Source: Breznakiella homolactica (GTDB taxonomy: Bacteria; Spirochaetota; Spirochaetia; Treponematales; Breznakiellaceae). From it: a stretch of DNA of 64,000 bases. Location: NCBI RefSeq assembly GCF_016616095.2, contig NZ_CP067089.2:3596001-3660000 (forward strand), read 5' to 3'. The notes below the pieces were generated by a model. The model had not been told where the DNA came from. It searched no databases and saw only the letters and a list, made by a program, of their open reading frames with translations. Numbering within the stretch: the stretch's first letter is position 1; every line of letters starts with the position of its first letter. Positions 25,882-34,590 of this stretch are shown piece after piece. The position numbers and the translations under genes were made by a program.

Positions 25882-26631
25882 CTACCGGGCCGCTTCCAGG
25901 AACTGCCGCTGGTTGTAGGCAAATACATCCTCGATGGTCCGGGTGCCGTCCTTGCCGGGGAAGTTGATCAGTTCCACATAGGAAGCGGGAAGGCTTTCCG
26001 CCAGGGCCTTGCCGGATACATTGTGCCAGTTGTCGATAATTACCGCGGGCTTCAGCCGGACCAGGTTCAGCAGCGCCTGGGGGGATGATTCGCCGGGACC
26101 GAAGGTTCCCACCACTTCAAACCCGAGCCATTCCGCCTGGGTCGCCAGGAACCGGTGTACCACCGCGCGTTTGTCGGGGTACGCCGCGCTGAGCCGGTCT
26201 TTCATTTCCGCCGTCATACGGTCGAAGGAAGCCTCCCAGGCGGCGTATTCGGTTTCCGTTCCCAGAACAACCGCCACTTTTTTCGCTTCCTGTTTAAGGA
26301 CCGAAGGCAGGTTATCCGTATACACCTCCAGAATCCGGGCGTTTCCCACGGTTTCTCCAAGGCGTTGGGCGAATTTTTCGTATCCCGAATATACCAGCAG
26401 GTCCGCGGAACGGGCGTTTTCGAGATCCGAAGGTTTTATATCGTATTCCGGGGGATGTTTCAGTTCCGGCGGGGCGATGGTAATGATATTCCGGGCGCCT
26501 CCGGCCCGGGCGATGGCGGCGGTCCACGATGTGGAGGCCACCACCCGGGGTGAATCCTGGGCCTCCAGCTGAAACACCCCTGCCCACAGGGACAGTACAA
26601 TACCGGTCAATGCAATGGCTGACTTTTTCAT
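25882..26631 (-). CDS. Metal-binding periplasmic protein (ZnuA-like)
   Basis: A 249-residue secreted binding protein with a signal peptide ending near QLEAQ. The metal-site stretch LKHPPEYDIKPSDLENARSA is the clearest family mark, with further candidate ligands in VVHRFLATQ and IIDNWHNVSG. It is shorter than E. coli ZnuA and lacks the His-rich loop used for zinc capture. Metal choice (Zn, Mn or Fe) cannot be settled. No Fur or Zur box was recognised in the 470-nt upstream region. Confidence 0.85.
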   Translation of the reverse strand: MKKSAIALTGIVLSLWAGVFQLEAQDSPRVVASTSWTAAIARAGGARNIITIAPPELKHPPEYDIKPSDLENARSADLLVYSGYEKFAQRLGETVGNARILEVYTDNLPSVLKQEAKKVAVVLGTETEYAAWEASFDRMTAEMKDRLSAAYPDKRAVVHRFLATQAEWLGFEVVGTFGPGESSPQALLNLVRLKPAVIIDNWHNVSGKALAESLPASYVELINFPGKDGTRTIEDVFAYNQRQFLEAAR

Positions 26632-27105
26632 GGGGTTCTCACTCTGAATACATGTGCGGATATCGGCTTTCGAACCGGCGGGAAGGAATCAAGGAATCCT
26701 GTGATGCGGCCCTTCAGGGCCGCCCCAGCAGCTTCTTGCTGCGGATTTATTCTACTACGGCAGCGGGAATTTGGCAATTCTCTAATATGTGAATTTATTG
26801 TGAAAATCCGGATTACGGGGCCGCGGTATTTTCATCCCCGGCATCATTGGTAAACAGGTATTCATCCGCACCGAGGAACCCGAAGTGGGGGTAGTGGAAG
26901 ACCCGCGAAGCGGGGCTGAAACGAGGGGGAGCAGCCCGCCGGAAATAGTATCCTCAGCAGGTAAAAGCAGCAAACAACCGGGCCGTAATGGTACCGCCGG
27001 GTGTCATGTAAAAGGGCGGATGAGCGGTTTTCGAGGCCGCAGGCCGACGTACCGCCCTTTTACATGACGGGCCCCGCGGACCCGGTAAACACGGGTGCTT
27101 GCTGT
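26632..27105. repeat. Intergenic region with GC hairpins and a repeat element
   Basis: No credible gene. Two small hairpins lie in tandem near the metal operon: GCGGCCCTTCAGGGCCGC (26706-26723) and CAGCA/TGCTG (26726-26741). A CG-rich stretch of unknown nature occupies 26860-26960. The hairpin element at 26960-27113 fills the rest and runs into the stop of the next gene. Confidence 0.55.
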
Positions 27106-27113
27106 TTATACAG
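26960..27113. repeat. Inverted-repeat element with 17-bp core hairpin
   Basis: The core stem is GTCATGTAAAAGGGCGG (27003-27019) with its perfect complement at 27052-27068. The loop holds TTTCGAGGCCGCAGGCCGAC, the reverse complement of the loop in the element at 22441. Outer arms are imperfectly inverted (AGCAGCAA on the left, TTGCTGTTTATAC on the right). Two stem positions differ from the other copy and both are changed on the opposite arm as well, so pairing is kept. The right end reaches the TAA of the DUF3842 gene. Confidence 0.7.
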
Positions 27114-27546
27114 CCTGGTGCTCCCCCGCATCCCTGAGCCGCTCCCGCAGCAGTTCCACGGTCCGTTCAAGCATTCTGCCCAGGGGCAGCGGCTCCGCTC
27201 CTACGATATGAAAATGGTCCTGCTGCAGGGGAAGCAGGATCCGTTCTCCCGGCGCCGAAAGGACCGCGTCGGCCATTACGGGGGTTATTTCACCCATAAG
27301 GCTGTTGGGCAGGACTATACCGATGGGCCCAAGGATAAAATCACCCAGCCGGGCAGAGGTTTTTATCGCGTTTTCCCCGGTGGCGCCCCGGGCCGCCCCG
27401 GCTTTGACCATCCGTTCGGTGGCGCTCGAGTTCGTTCCCAGGGCGATCAGCTCCAGGTCCGGCAGACTCAGCTCTTTCAGCCGCGCTATAAGCTGGGCTC
27501 CGACACCGCCGCCCATTCCGTCAATTACGATCACTGTCCTGTTCAT
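27106..27546 (-). CDS. DUF3842 family protein
   Basis: A 146-residue cytoplasmic protein beginning TVIVIDGMGGGVGAQLIARL, which resembles a glycine-rich nucleotide-binding turn. Later stretches ALGTNSSATERMVKAGA and PVMADAVLSAPGERILLPL match DUF3842. The function of this family is not known to me. It starts 12 nt after rmuC on the same strand and probably shares its transcript. Confidence 0.82.
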   Translation of the reverse strand: MNRTVIVIDGMGGGVGAQLIARLKELSLPDLELIALGTNSSATERMVKAGAARGATGENAIKTSARLGDFILGPIGIVLPNSLMGEITPVMADAVLSAPGERILLPLQQDHFHIVGAEPLPLGRMLERTVELLRERLRDAGEHQAV

Positions 27547-27558
27547 AGCCTTTGCCCC

Positions 27559-28794
27559 TTAGTCGGTTTCCGGATCGTCGGACAGCGGAACCGCCTGACC
27601 CTGGAACGTTTCGACGCTGCTCAGTTTTCCCCGGATAGTCCGGGATTTTCTGTCCGCCAGGTCGACAGTGTCCGCCGCTTCCTGAAGTTTCTTCCGGGTC
27701 TTATCCAGGAGATCCCCGAATTTCGCGAATTCCGTTTTTACCATCCCCAGGGTCCGCCAGACTTCACCGCTCCGCTGCTCCACCGCCAGGGTCCTGAATC
27801 CCATCTGCAGGCTGTTGAGCAGGGCGGCGAAGGTGGTGGGGCCCGCCGTGATTATCCGGTAGTCCCGCTGCAGGATGTCCGTAAGCCCCGGGCGTCCGAT
27901 GCATTCGGCGTAGAGCCCTTCGGACGCGAGGAACATGATCCCGAAATCCGTGGTGGAAGGCGGGGCGATGTATTTATCCCTGATTTCCCGGGCGGACAGT
28001 TTTATCCGCCGTTCCAGCATCTTTGCCGCTTCCTCGGATGCCGCCTTATCCCCGGCTTCCCGGGCGTCCATGAGCCGTTCATAATCTTCCTTGGGGAATT
28101 TCGCGTCCACCGGAAGCCACACCGGCTCGTCACTGGAATTTTTTCCCGGCAGGCGGATGGCCAATTCCACCCGTTCCTGGGAACCGGGTTTCACCGGAAC
28201 GTTGAGGGCGAACTGGTCCGGGGACAGCACATCCTGAACAATGGAGATAAGCTGGACTTCTCCCCAGGTGCCCCGGTTTTTTACGTTTCCTAAAACCCGC
28301 TTGAGATCTCCGACCCCCGCGGCGAGACTCCGCATTTCGCCGAGGCCTGTCTGGACCAGTTCCAGCCGTTCTCCCACAAGCTTGAAGGATTCCCCCAGCC
28401 GGCGTTCCAGGGTTTCGTGGAGTTTTTCGTCCACGGTCCGGCGGATCGCCTCCAGCTTAAGGGCATTGTCGCTTTGGATTTCCTTGAGTTTCCGGTCCAC
28501 GGTTTCCCGGAGCGCGTCGATGCGGCGGTCGTTTCCCTGGCCGAACCGGGCCAGTTCCGCCCGGATGGACGCCAGCTGGGACGCCTGGGCTTCCGCGGCG
28601 CGCCTGACGGACAAAGCCGTTTCTTCCCTGTTCCGGGCGAGTTCTTCCCGGAGGGTCCGTTCGATCCGCTCCTGGCCTTCGGCAATGGCAAGGAGCCGTT
28701 CCGGTGATCCCCGGCGCGGCCGGAAGAGCAGCACGAGGAAGACCACCAGCAATACAAAGGCAAAGGCCACGATGGCTATGAACAGCAGGTCCAT
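27559..28794 (-). CDS. rmuC: DNA recombination protein RmuC
   Basis: A 411-residue protein with an N-terminal membrane anchor (LLFIAIVAFAFVLLVVFLVL), a coiled coil to about residue 165, and the RmuC nuclease-like domain from NRGTWGEVQL through LPVDAKFPKEDY to IMFLASEGLYAEC and GPTTFAALLNSLQMG. RmuC limits inversions at short repeats and acts as a nuclease in E. coli by inference. TATACT lies 7 nt before the ATG and there is no Shine-Dalgarno sequence, so the message may be leaderless. The gene is divergent from nfeD with about 220 nt between. Confidence 0.93.
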   Translation of the reverse strand: MDLLFIAIVAFAFVLLVVFLVLLFRPRRGSPERLLAIAEGQERIERTLREELARNREETALSVRRAAEAQASQLASIRAELARFGQGNDRRIDALRETVDRKLKEIQSDNALKLEAIRRTVDEKLHETLERRLGESFKLVGERLELVQTGLGEMRSLAAGVGDLKRVLGNVKNRGTWGEVQLISIVQDVLSPDQFALNVPVKPGSQERVELAIRLPGKNSSDEPVWLPVDAKFPKEDYERLMDAREAGDKAASEEAAKMLERRIKLSAREIRDKYIAPPSTTDFGIMFLASEGLYAECIGRPGLTDILQRDYRIITAGPTTFAALLNSLQMGFRTLAVEQRSGEVWRTLGMVKTEFAKFGDLLDKTRKKLQEAADTVDLADRKSRTIRGKLSSVETFQGQAVPLSDDPETD

Positions 28795-28801
28795 GGCTTT
28801 A

Positions 28802-28807
28802 AGTATA
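28802..28807 (-). promoter_or_regulatory. -10 box of rmuC, leaderless arrangement
   Basis: TATACT on the minus strand is separated by 7 nt from the rmuC ATG. The -35 region 17 bp further on is weak (TTTCCG). Confidence 0.4.
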
Positions 28808-29005
28808 CATAATCACGGGACGTACGGAAAGGCGAAGCTTTACTATCCGGCTGTTCAGGTCTCAAAACCCGCGGCCGGCGGACATGGCGGAACCGGTGTA
28901 TTGAATGGGATTTCGGGCTGAGATTTATTCCTGCCCGGCTTTGCCGTGATTCCGAATATCGGTCTCCGGGTGGCATTTCTTACCGCAGTATAGACGCAGC
29001 TGTGA

Positions 29006-29011
29006 TATAAT
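29006..29011 (+). promoter_or_regulatory. -10 box of the nfeD operon, leaderless arrangement
   Basis: A perfect TATAAT ends 7 nt before the ATG at 29019, so +1 falls at or next to the start codon. It is preceded by TG two bases upstream (TGTGATATAAT), a weak extended -10. No clear -35 box is seen. Confidence 0.5.
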
Positions 29012-29018
29012 GTAAAAT

Positions 29019-30578
29019 ATGTATATGAATTACGGTATTGAATGGAAGAAACTATGCTGCCGGTGTCTGTTTTTTGTGCTGGCCTTCGGTATAACCGGAT
29101 TCTCCCTCCAGGCTCAGACCCCTGAAACTTCTCTGCCGGAAGGGACTGCCTGGATTATCCCGGTAAAGGGGGATATAACCAACTCCCTTTCTACATTTGT
29201 ACGGCGGGAAGCCCGGAAGGCCCTCAGTGAAGGGGCGAGCCATATCGTCTTTGAAATCGATACCTTCGGCGGCCGGGTGGATTCGGCCCTGCAGATTACG
29301 TCTTTCATCGTTTCGATAAAAAGCGCCAGGACCGTTGCCTGGGTGAACAACAGTTCCCAGTCCATGGGGGTAAGCTGGTCCGCGGGTGCCCTCATTGCCC
29401 TGGCGTGCGCGGATATCTATATGGCCAACGGAACATCCATAGGAGCCGCGGCACCGGTAACGGTAAGCGCCAGCGGTGAAACCGAAGCCACCGGGGAAAA
29501 GACCGTCGCGGCGGTCCGGTCCCAGATGGCGGCCCTGGCGGAACGCAGCGGCCATCCCGTGGGCATTGCCCTGGCCATGGTGGACCAGGATATAGAGCTC
29601 CTGGAGATTTCAGTCAACGGCAGTATCCGGGCGGCGACGGTCCAGGATACGGAGCGTCTCGAGCGGGACGCTTCTTTGAAGGTCGAACGTCTCTCGGTGA
29701 TTTCCCCCGCGGGAAAACTCCTTTCCCTTACCGCCGGGGAGGCGTACAAATACGGATTGGCCAAGGGCCTCGCCGACGACCGGGAAGCCCTTTTTACGGC
29801 TATCGGTGTCCGGGGGGACGTAACCGAAAGCGCGCCCAGCCTCGCGGATACCATTGTATTTCTTCTCACATCGGGGCCTGTTCAGGCCTTGCTGATTATC
29901 GCCGGCCTTATAATGCTGTTTCTTGAACTGCAGAGTCCCGGTTTCGGCGTGCCCGGAGTTGTGGCGATAATCGCCTTTATTCTCGTGTTCGGCTCCAACG
30001 CGCTTCTGGGAACCGTAGGTTCCCTGGAGATGATCCTTTTCCTGATAGGAATCGGCCTTCTGGCGGTGGAGATATTCATACTGCCGGGATTCGGGATCGC
30101 CGGTATCTCCGGACTTATCCTGATTGCCCTTTCCCTGATATTCTCTATGCAGGATTTCATCATCCCCCGTTTTGACTGGGAATGGGGGATCCTTGGAAGG
30201 AATGTTGTGGTGGTGCTTGTCGGTCTCGTTGTCGCCATCGCGGGAATCGCGGTAATTGCCCTCATGGGACCGAAGATAAAACTGTTTGACCGGCTCACCC
30301 TTAAGGCGGCCATAACCGGAACCGCCGGCGGACCCGATCCCGATACATCCGCGGTAAAAGCCAGCGATACGTCGCAGCTTGCCATGGAGGATGAAGAGGA
30401 CCTGAGCGCACTGGTAGGAAAAGAAGGGAAAGCCGCTTCAACCCTGCGGCCTTCCGGAAAAGCCGACATTGACGGCCGGCTCTACACCGTTGAAGCTGAC
30501 GGAGAATTTATTGAACCCGGAGCGGCCGTACAGGTTGTCCGTGTCCGGGGAAACAGGATAATCGTTAAATCCTGCTGA
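29019..30578 (+). CDS. nfeD: NfeD-family membrane serine protease
   Basis: A 519-residue protein with a signal peptide, a ClpP/SppA-class protease domain and a C-terminal NfeD domain. The protease part shows FEIDTFGGRVDSALQI, the nucleophile region SMGVSWSAGALIALAC and a candidate lysine in EKTVAAVRSQMAALAE. Four to five membrane helices follow (about residues 285-420), then an OB-fold tail (LYTVEADGEFIEPGAAVQVV). NfeD proteases cleave membrane-associated proteins such as stomatins in archaea. The next gene encodes the flotillin FloA, its common partner. Confidence 0.93.
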   Translation: MYMNYGIEWKKLCCRCLFFVLAFGITGFSLQAQTPETSLPEGTAWIIPVKGDITNSLSTFVRREARKALSEGASHIVFEIDTFGGRVDSALQITSFIVSIKSARTVAWVNNSSQSMGVSWSAGALIALACADIYMANGTSIGAAAPVTVSASGETEATGEKTVAAVRSQMAALAERSGHPVGIALAMVDQDIELLEISVNGSIRAATVQDTERLERDASLKVERLSVISPAGKLLSLTAGEAYKYGLAKGLADDREALFTAIGVRGDVTESAPSLADTIVFLLTSGPVQALLIIAGLIMLFLELQSPGFGVPGVVAIIAFILVFGSNALLGTVGSLEMILFLIGIGLLAVEIFILPGFGIAGISGLILIALSLIFSMQDFIIPRFDWEWGILGRNVVVVLVGLVVAIAGIAVIALMGPKIKLFDRLTLKAAITGTAGGPDPDTSAVKASDTSQLAMEDEEDLSALVGKEGKAASTLRPSGKADIDGRLYTVEADGEFIEPGAAVQVVRVRGNRIIVKSC

Positions 30579-30664
30579 TTGTACCGAATCCATGCAGCCT
30601 GTGAGGCTGTACCATGAATGCAATTTTTTGTACGCCTCCGGGCAGTACTGTTAAGGAGTAAACT

Positions 30665-31648
30665 GTGGGTTATCTTGTTCTGCTGATATTTGTCGGGCTT
30701 ATCGCCCTGGGTTTCCTGTTCCTCTTTTTCCGTTTTTTCGGACTCTGGTTCAGGGCTCTGCTTTCCGGTGCCTCCGTGGGTATGGGAAAGCTCATTGGTA
30801 TGTGGCTCCGCCACGTTAATCCCGGGGTTATTGTCGATTCCCGGATCATGCTTTCCAAGGCCGGCATTGAAGTTGACTCGGATATGCTGGAAACTCACTT
30901 TCTTGCCCGGGGTGATGTTCTCAAGGTAAGCCGCGCCCTGGTGGCCGCCAACAAGGCCAATATTCCGCTGCCGTTTCAGCGGGCCGCCGCGATCGACCTC
31001 GCCGGCCGGGATGTCCTTGAGGCAGTGCGGACCAGCGTCAACCCCAAAGTGATCGACTGTCCGGATCCCACCAAAGGGAAGGTCACCATCGATGCGGTTG
31101 CCAAAGACGGTATCCAGCTCCAGGTAAAAGCCAGGGTTACGGTACGGGCCAATATTGAACGGCTCGTCGGCGGCGCCACCGAGGAAACAATCATCGCCCG
31201 GGTCGGAGAAGGTATTGTTACGACCATCGGTTCTTCGGAAAGCTATAAAAAGGTTCTCGAAAATCCCGATACCATCTCCAAACTGGTGCTTGGGAAAGGC
31301 CTCGACGCGGGAACGGCTTTTGAGATTCTTTCCATCGATATCGCGGATATCGATGTCGGCGCCAACGTAGGCGCCAAACTCCAGGCCGACCAGGCTGAGG
31401 CTGATAAGCGCCGGTTCCAGGCGGAAGCGGAAAAACGCCGCGCCGCCGCCCAGGCTCAGGAACAGGAAATGCTTGCCCTGGTCCAGGAAAACCGCGCCAA
31501 GGTTGTGCTCGCGGAAGCGGAGATCCCCCTGGCTATCGCGGAAGCTTTCCGAAACGGCCACCTGGGGGTTATGGATTATTACCGGCTTAAGAATATCCAG
31601 GCCGATACGGATATGCGTTCCTCCATCGGGACCTCCGGCGACAAATAA
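30665..31648 (+). CDS. floA: Flotillin-like protein FloA
   Basis: A 327-residue membrane protein of the FloA/YqfA family. It starts at GTG behind TTAAGGAGTAAACT. A hydrophobic N-terminal hairpin ([19 protein letters not shown]) is followed by the SPFH-like region ([40 protein letters not shown]) and a charged coiled coil rich in Ala, Glu and Gln. It organises membrane microdomains. The gene follows nfeD by 86 nt and precedes a small membrane-protein gene by 3 nt. Confidence 0.95.
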   Translation: MGYLVLLIFVGLIALGFLFLFFRFFGLWFRALLSGASVGMGKLIGMWLRHVNPGVIVDSRIMLSKAGIEVDSDMLETHFLARGDVLKVSRALVAANKANIPLPFQRAAAIDLAGRDVLEAVRTSVNPKVIDCPDPTKGKVTIDAVAKDGIQLQVKARVTVRANIERLVGGATEETIIARVGEGIVTTIGSSESYKKVLENPDTISKLVLGKGLDAGTAFEILSIDIADIDVGANVGAKLQADQAEADKRRFQAEAEKRRAAAQAQEQEMLALVQENRAKVVLAEAEIPLAIAEAFRNGHLGVMDYYRLKNIQADTDMRSSIGTSGDK

Positions 31649-31651
31649 ACT

Positions 31652-32203
31652 ATGGAAGGTTTGTTCGACACCATTATTACCTTCATCCCCATCGCGATAA
31701 TTATCGCCGTGCGGATCGCTGCGTCTAAAAAAAAGCAGAACGACGAGAAGAAGGAAAAAAAGGAGAGCACTTTCGCCAAGTTTATGGCTGACAAGATGAA
31801 GCCGCCCGAAAGTCCTCCTGCCCGGGGGCACTGGGAAGAAGATACCGATGATGACGATGATTTTTCTCCCTTTGCCCTGTCCAACGGAACCGGAACGTAT
31901 TCAAAAACGGTTTTTTCCGGAACCGGAAAAGAACCGGTGCCTGTCCGTGCCAGTCCCGTAAAAAATGACTGGGAGTCCATATCCGAACCATTGTCAGAGT
32001 CAATGCCGGAATTCGTCCGTGCTTCCGTTTCCGCGGAAGCACGCTTAGCGGTGCCGGCAAAACCCGTTCCTGAAGCCGATGTTTCTCCTCAGCAGGAGCG
32101 GTCCCGCAAAGGCGCTTCCCTGCCGGAGAAACTGGAATCATTGACACCGATGCAGCGCGCCGTTGTCATGGCGGAAGTTCTCGGTCCGCCCAAAGGCGCC
32201 TGA
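31652..32203 (+). CDS. Membrane-anchored protein of the nfeD-floA operon, function unknown
   Basis: A 183-residue protein with one N-terminal helix (LFDTIITFIPIAIIIAVRI), a Lys/Glu-rich stretch and a long disordered middle with an acidic run EEDTDDDDD. The C-terminus (LPEKLESLTPMQRAVVMAEV then LGPPKG) looks like a short conserved motif found at the end of many unnamed membrane proteins. It starts 3 nt after floA, so it is probably translated with it. An accessory role in the NfeD-FloA system is inference. Confidence 0.75.
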   Translation: MEGLFDTIITFIPIAIIIAVRIAASKKKQNDEKKEKKESTFAKFMADKMKPPESPPARGHWEEDTDDDDDFSPFALSNGTGTYSKTVFSGTGKEPVPVRASPVKNDWESISEPLSESMPEFVRASVSAEARLAVPAKPVPEADVSPQQERSRKGASLPEKLESLTPMQRAVVMAEVLGPPKGA

Positions 32204-32249
32204 CTGCCGTACCGGACAGGAATTCCTGTCCGGTAATGGCTTCACCCAG

Positions 32250-33677
32250 ATGGTAAAATATTCTGCCCCCGCTGCGATAGCCGGTTTCCTGTTTCTGCTT
32301 TTCTTTTCGTGTACCGCGCCGAAAAACGAAATACATCTCCATGACCGGCACGGGCTGTCTTACCCGCTGATACGGGAATATACCCGCGGTAAATCCGCGC
32401 CTCTGCTGGTGCTCATCGATTACCACCATGACGCCGGTCCTCTTGCTGACGGCCTTGTAACCAGCTTCAACTGGGCGGGAACCTTGCTTCTTGAAGGAAG
32501 CGTTTCAGGAATACTATGGGTCCCCGGGGTTTCCCTGCCGGAGCATCAAAAGCAGCAAAAGGCTGAATGGCTTGCGTCCAGTCTGAACCGCCTGCCGCCC
32601 GGTGACAGCGCGGATATTCTGGATCGAACTGGAATTTACGGCTGGGATGAATTAATCCGCATGAAACTTAAACAGCCCGCAGCAATCAGCATTGATCTCG
32701 ATTTTTTTACCCTCAATGGAATTGGCGACAGCTCATTTATAAAGCAGGCTGCTGAATGGACGGCCCTCAATAATTCCGGCCTGGTAACGGTTGCGCTGTC
32801 CGCGGCGTATCAGAAAGATCCCGGGACCGCGTGGAAACTGCTGGAGGAATTTATCCGGGTTTACCCCGCGGACAGGACTGCATGGTTCCTTGAAGCGGAC
32901 GGTTCTGATGTGTACCCGGAAAGCAATGAAGAGCGGAAAGCCTGGGAGCAATGGACAGAGCGGCAGGATGTTTTCCAGGGATTAGTTTACGGCTTCTATC
33001 CCGGTGAAACCCTGTGGATCAAAGCCCCTGCCGCGATTCGCGCGCTGCTGTGTGCGTTCAATATCCAGCCCGGGGATGATCCGGCGGCAGCGGTCCTGTC
33101 TTTCTGGAAAAGCCCGGATCTCGCGGCTCTTGAAAAACTATATCCGCCGGAGCGGATAGCGGATTTGTTCCGTACCGCCGCGGCCGGAATAGAAGACGCG
33201 TGGGCGGACAGAACCGCCGCGTATCCTGACCAGGCTTTCGCTTCTTTTGGTACCGCGGTCAGGCTGACGGACGGTACCGGGGACCGGGGCTGCCTGGCGC
33301 TGTATTCCGGGGTGTCCGATGCGGAAGCATCGGTCCGTTACTGCGCGTATGAAGCGGCGCTGGATCCCCGGTATATTCCGCTGCTCCCGGATGCGCGGGA
33401 AACCCTCGATGTGGAACTGTCCTTTTTCGGTGAATGGCGTGACATGGCCGGACCCTATGATTTCAGGCCCGGTATCGACAGCCTGCTTGTCACGGGCGGC
33501 GGCGAAACCGCCTTCCTTCAAGCCGGCGCGGCCGCGGACCGGATGGCCGAAAAGGAAGTCTTCCTCAGGGTTCTCCTCCGCAAGGCAGGAATTTCCGGGT
33601 CTCCGGAGGAATCCGGTCTGGCATTCAAAAAAGCGGAAACCCTTACCTTCCGCCGCCGGCTGGATCTTATTGAGTAA
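32250..33677 (+). CDS. Lipoprotein with UPF0489 and AMMECR1 domains
   Basis: A 475-residue predicted lipoprotein. The ATG at 32250 gives a signal peptide with lipobox FFSC; a TTG start 87 nt earlier would overlap the upstream gene. The N-terminal half resembles UPF0489, with LLVLIDYHHDAGPLADGL and the acidic AISIDLDFFTLNG, which look like metal ligands of an arginase-like fold. The C-terminal part (about residue 330 on) resembles AMMECR1/AmmeMemoRadiSam protein A, with GDRGCLALYSG and LDVELSFFGEW. A MEMO-type gene lies convergent 37 nt away. The catalytic role is unknown, and export of this pair of domains is unusual. Confidence 0.72.
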   Translation: MVKYSAPAAIAGFLFLLFFSCTAPKNEIHLHDRHGLSYPLIREYTRGKSAPLLVLIDYHHDAGPLADGLVTSFNWAGTLLLEGSVSGILWVPGVSLPEHQKQQKAEWLASSLNRLPPGDSADILDRTGIYGWDELIRMKLKQPAAISIDLDFFTLNGIGDSSFIKQAAEWTALNNSGLVTVALSAAYQKDPGTAWKLLEEFIRVYPADRTAWFLEADGSDVYPESNEERKAWEQWTERQDVFQGLVYGFYPGETLWIKAPAAIRALLCAFNIQPGDDPAAAVLSFWKSPDLAALEKLYPPERIADLFRTAAAGIEDAWADRTAAYPDQAFASFGTAVRLTDGTGDRGCLALYSGVSDAEASVRYCAYEAALDPRYIPLLPDARETLDVELSFFGEWRDMAGPYDFRPGIDSLLVTGGGETAFLQAGAAADRMAEKEVFLRVLLRKAGISGSPEESGLAFKKAETLTFRRRLDLIE

Positions 33678-33714
33678 GGACCGGAAGACCGCCGCCGCCA
33701 ATTCGGTTTAAACA

Positions 33715-34590
33715 TCATTCCCAGAAATACGAAAAGAAATAACTGGTAATATCATCCTCCTGCTCCCCTGACAGCCGGTATGAATCGGTATGGTACAGGA
33801 TACAGCTGCGGGTCCGCGGCGGCAGAAGACGGGCCAGTACATATATACCCGGAACATTGTCGCAGACCACGGCATACCATGAACGTGCGGAGGGTTCTGC
33901 AAAAAAATGTTCCGTCTTCGCGTCGTTCGCGGCGGTTGTTTCCCGGCCGCCGTGGTGTGAAAAATCCGTGGAGATCAAAAGAAAAAAATCATCCTTTGAT
34001 TTTTCGCTGAAATACGGAGAGAGGGCGGCGGTTAATTTTTCCGCCATGGGCTGGTTGAGGGGTGCGTCCCCGGTATAGGCGATACAGACAGCCTCCGCTT
34101 CGGGAAAGTACCGCGCGATATACGGCATCAGCGTTGAGACGCCGTGCTCGTAAGCGAAAACCCGGTCATCCCCGGAGACGTCCAGTTTCCGGGATACATC
34201 CCGGACGATTGTACCGTTTGACCTCACATCCCCGGAACCGGTCCGCCAGCTGCCGGCGGTCAGGGAAAACCGCTCCGTGGAAAGTCCCCAGTGGGAAGGG
34301 CTCAGAATGAAGAAAACCGAAACCGTCCTTCTGGCGGCTAGTTCCCTGAACCACGCGTCGATGAGCCGGTCGGCCAGGATGTGGTGGCTTACCGTTCCGG
34401 CCCAGGGCACCGCGTCCTGCGGCGGCCGGTGCAATACCGGCGCAGACGCTGTCTTTCCCGGCAGGTCCCCAAGGGATTCCCAGGTATGGAAAAAAACCGG
34501 CTCGGCGGTTTCCTGCTTTTTTTCGCATGAAACCGCGCCGCAGAAAATCAGAATCCCCGCGGCGGCGGCAAAAAATTTCCGGACTGTCAC
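33715..34590 (-). CDS. MEMO-family lipoprotein (AmmeMemoRadiSam protein B-like)
   Basis: A 291-residue secreted protein with signal peptide and lipobox AVSC. The MEMO/LigB-like fold is visible in order: AGTVSHHILADRLIDAWF, VFFILSPSHWGLSTERFSL, the YEHGVSTLMPYIARYF segment and LISTDFSHHGG. These contain the histidines that bind metal in MEMO proteins. It overlaps the end of the DUF3160 gene by 4 nt, so both are coupled, and it faces the AMMECR1-type gene. MEMO relatives are usually cytoplasmic and linked to a radical-SAM enzyme; none is seen here. Confidence 0.78.
   Translation of the reverse strand: MTVRKFFAAAAGILIFCGAVSCEKKQETAEPVFFHTWESLGDLPGKTASAPVLHRPPQDAVPWAGTVSHHILADRLIDAWFRELAARRTVSVFFILSPSHWGLSTERFSLTAGSWRTGSGDVRSNGTIVRDVSRKLDVSGDDRVFAYEHGVSTLMPYIARYFPEAEAVCIAYTGDAPLNQPMAEKLTAALSPYFSEKSKDDFFLLISTDFSHHGGRETTAANDAKTEHFFAEPSARSWYAVVCDNVPGIYVLARLLPPRTRSCILYHTDSYRLSGEQEDDITSYFFSYFWE

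Noticed and set aside
27001..28293. Long plus-strand open frame (430 codons) across the hairpin element and antisense to rmuC
   Set aside because: It begins inside the inverted repeat and mirrors DUF3842 and rmuC; no protein family is recognised.
30482..31831. Open frame of 449 codons antisense to floA
   Set aside because: A shadow of the floA and neighbouring frames; no start signal and no domain.
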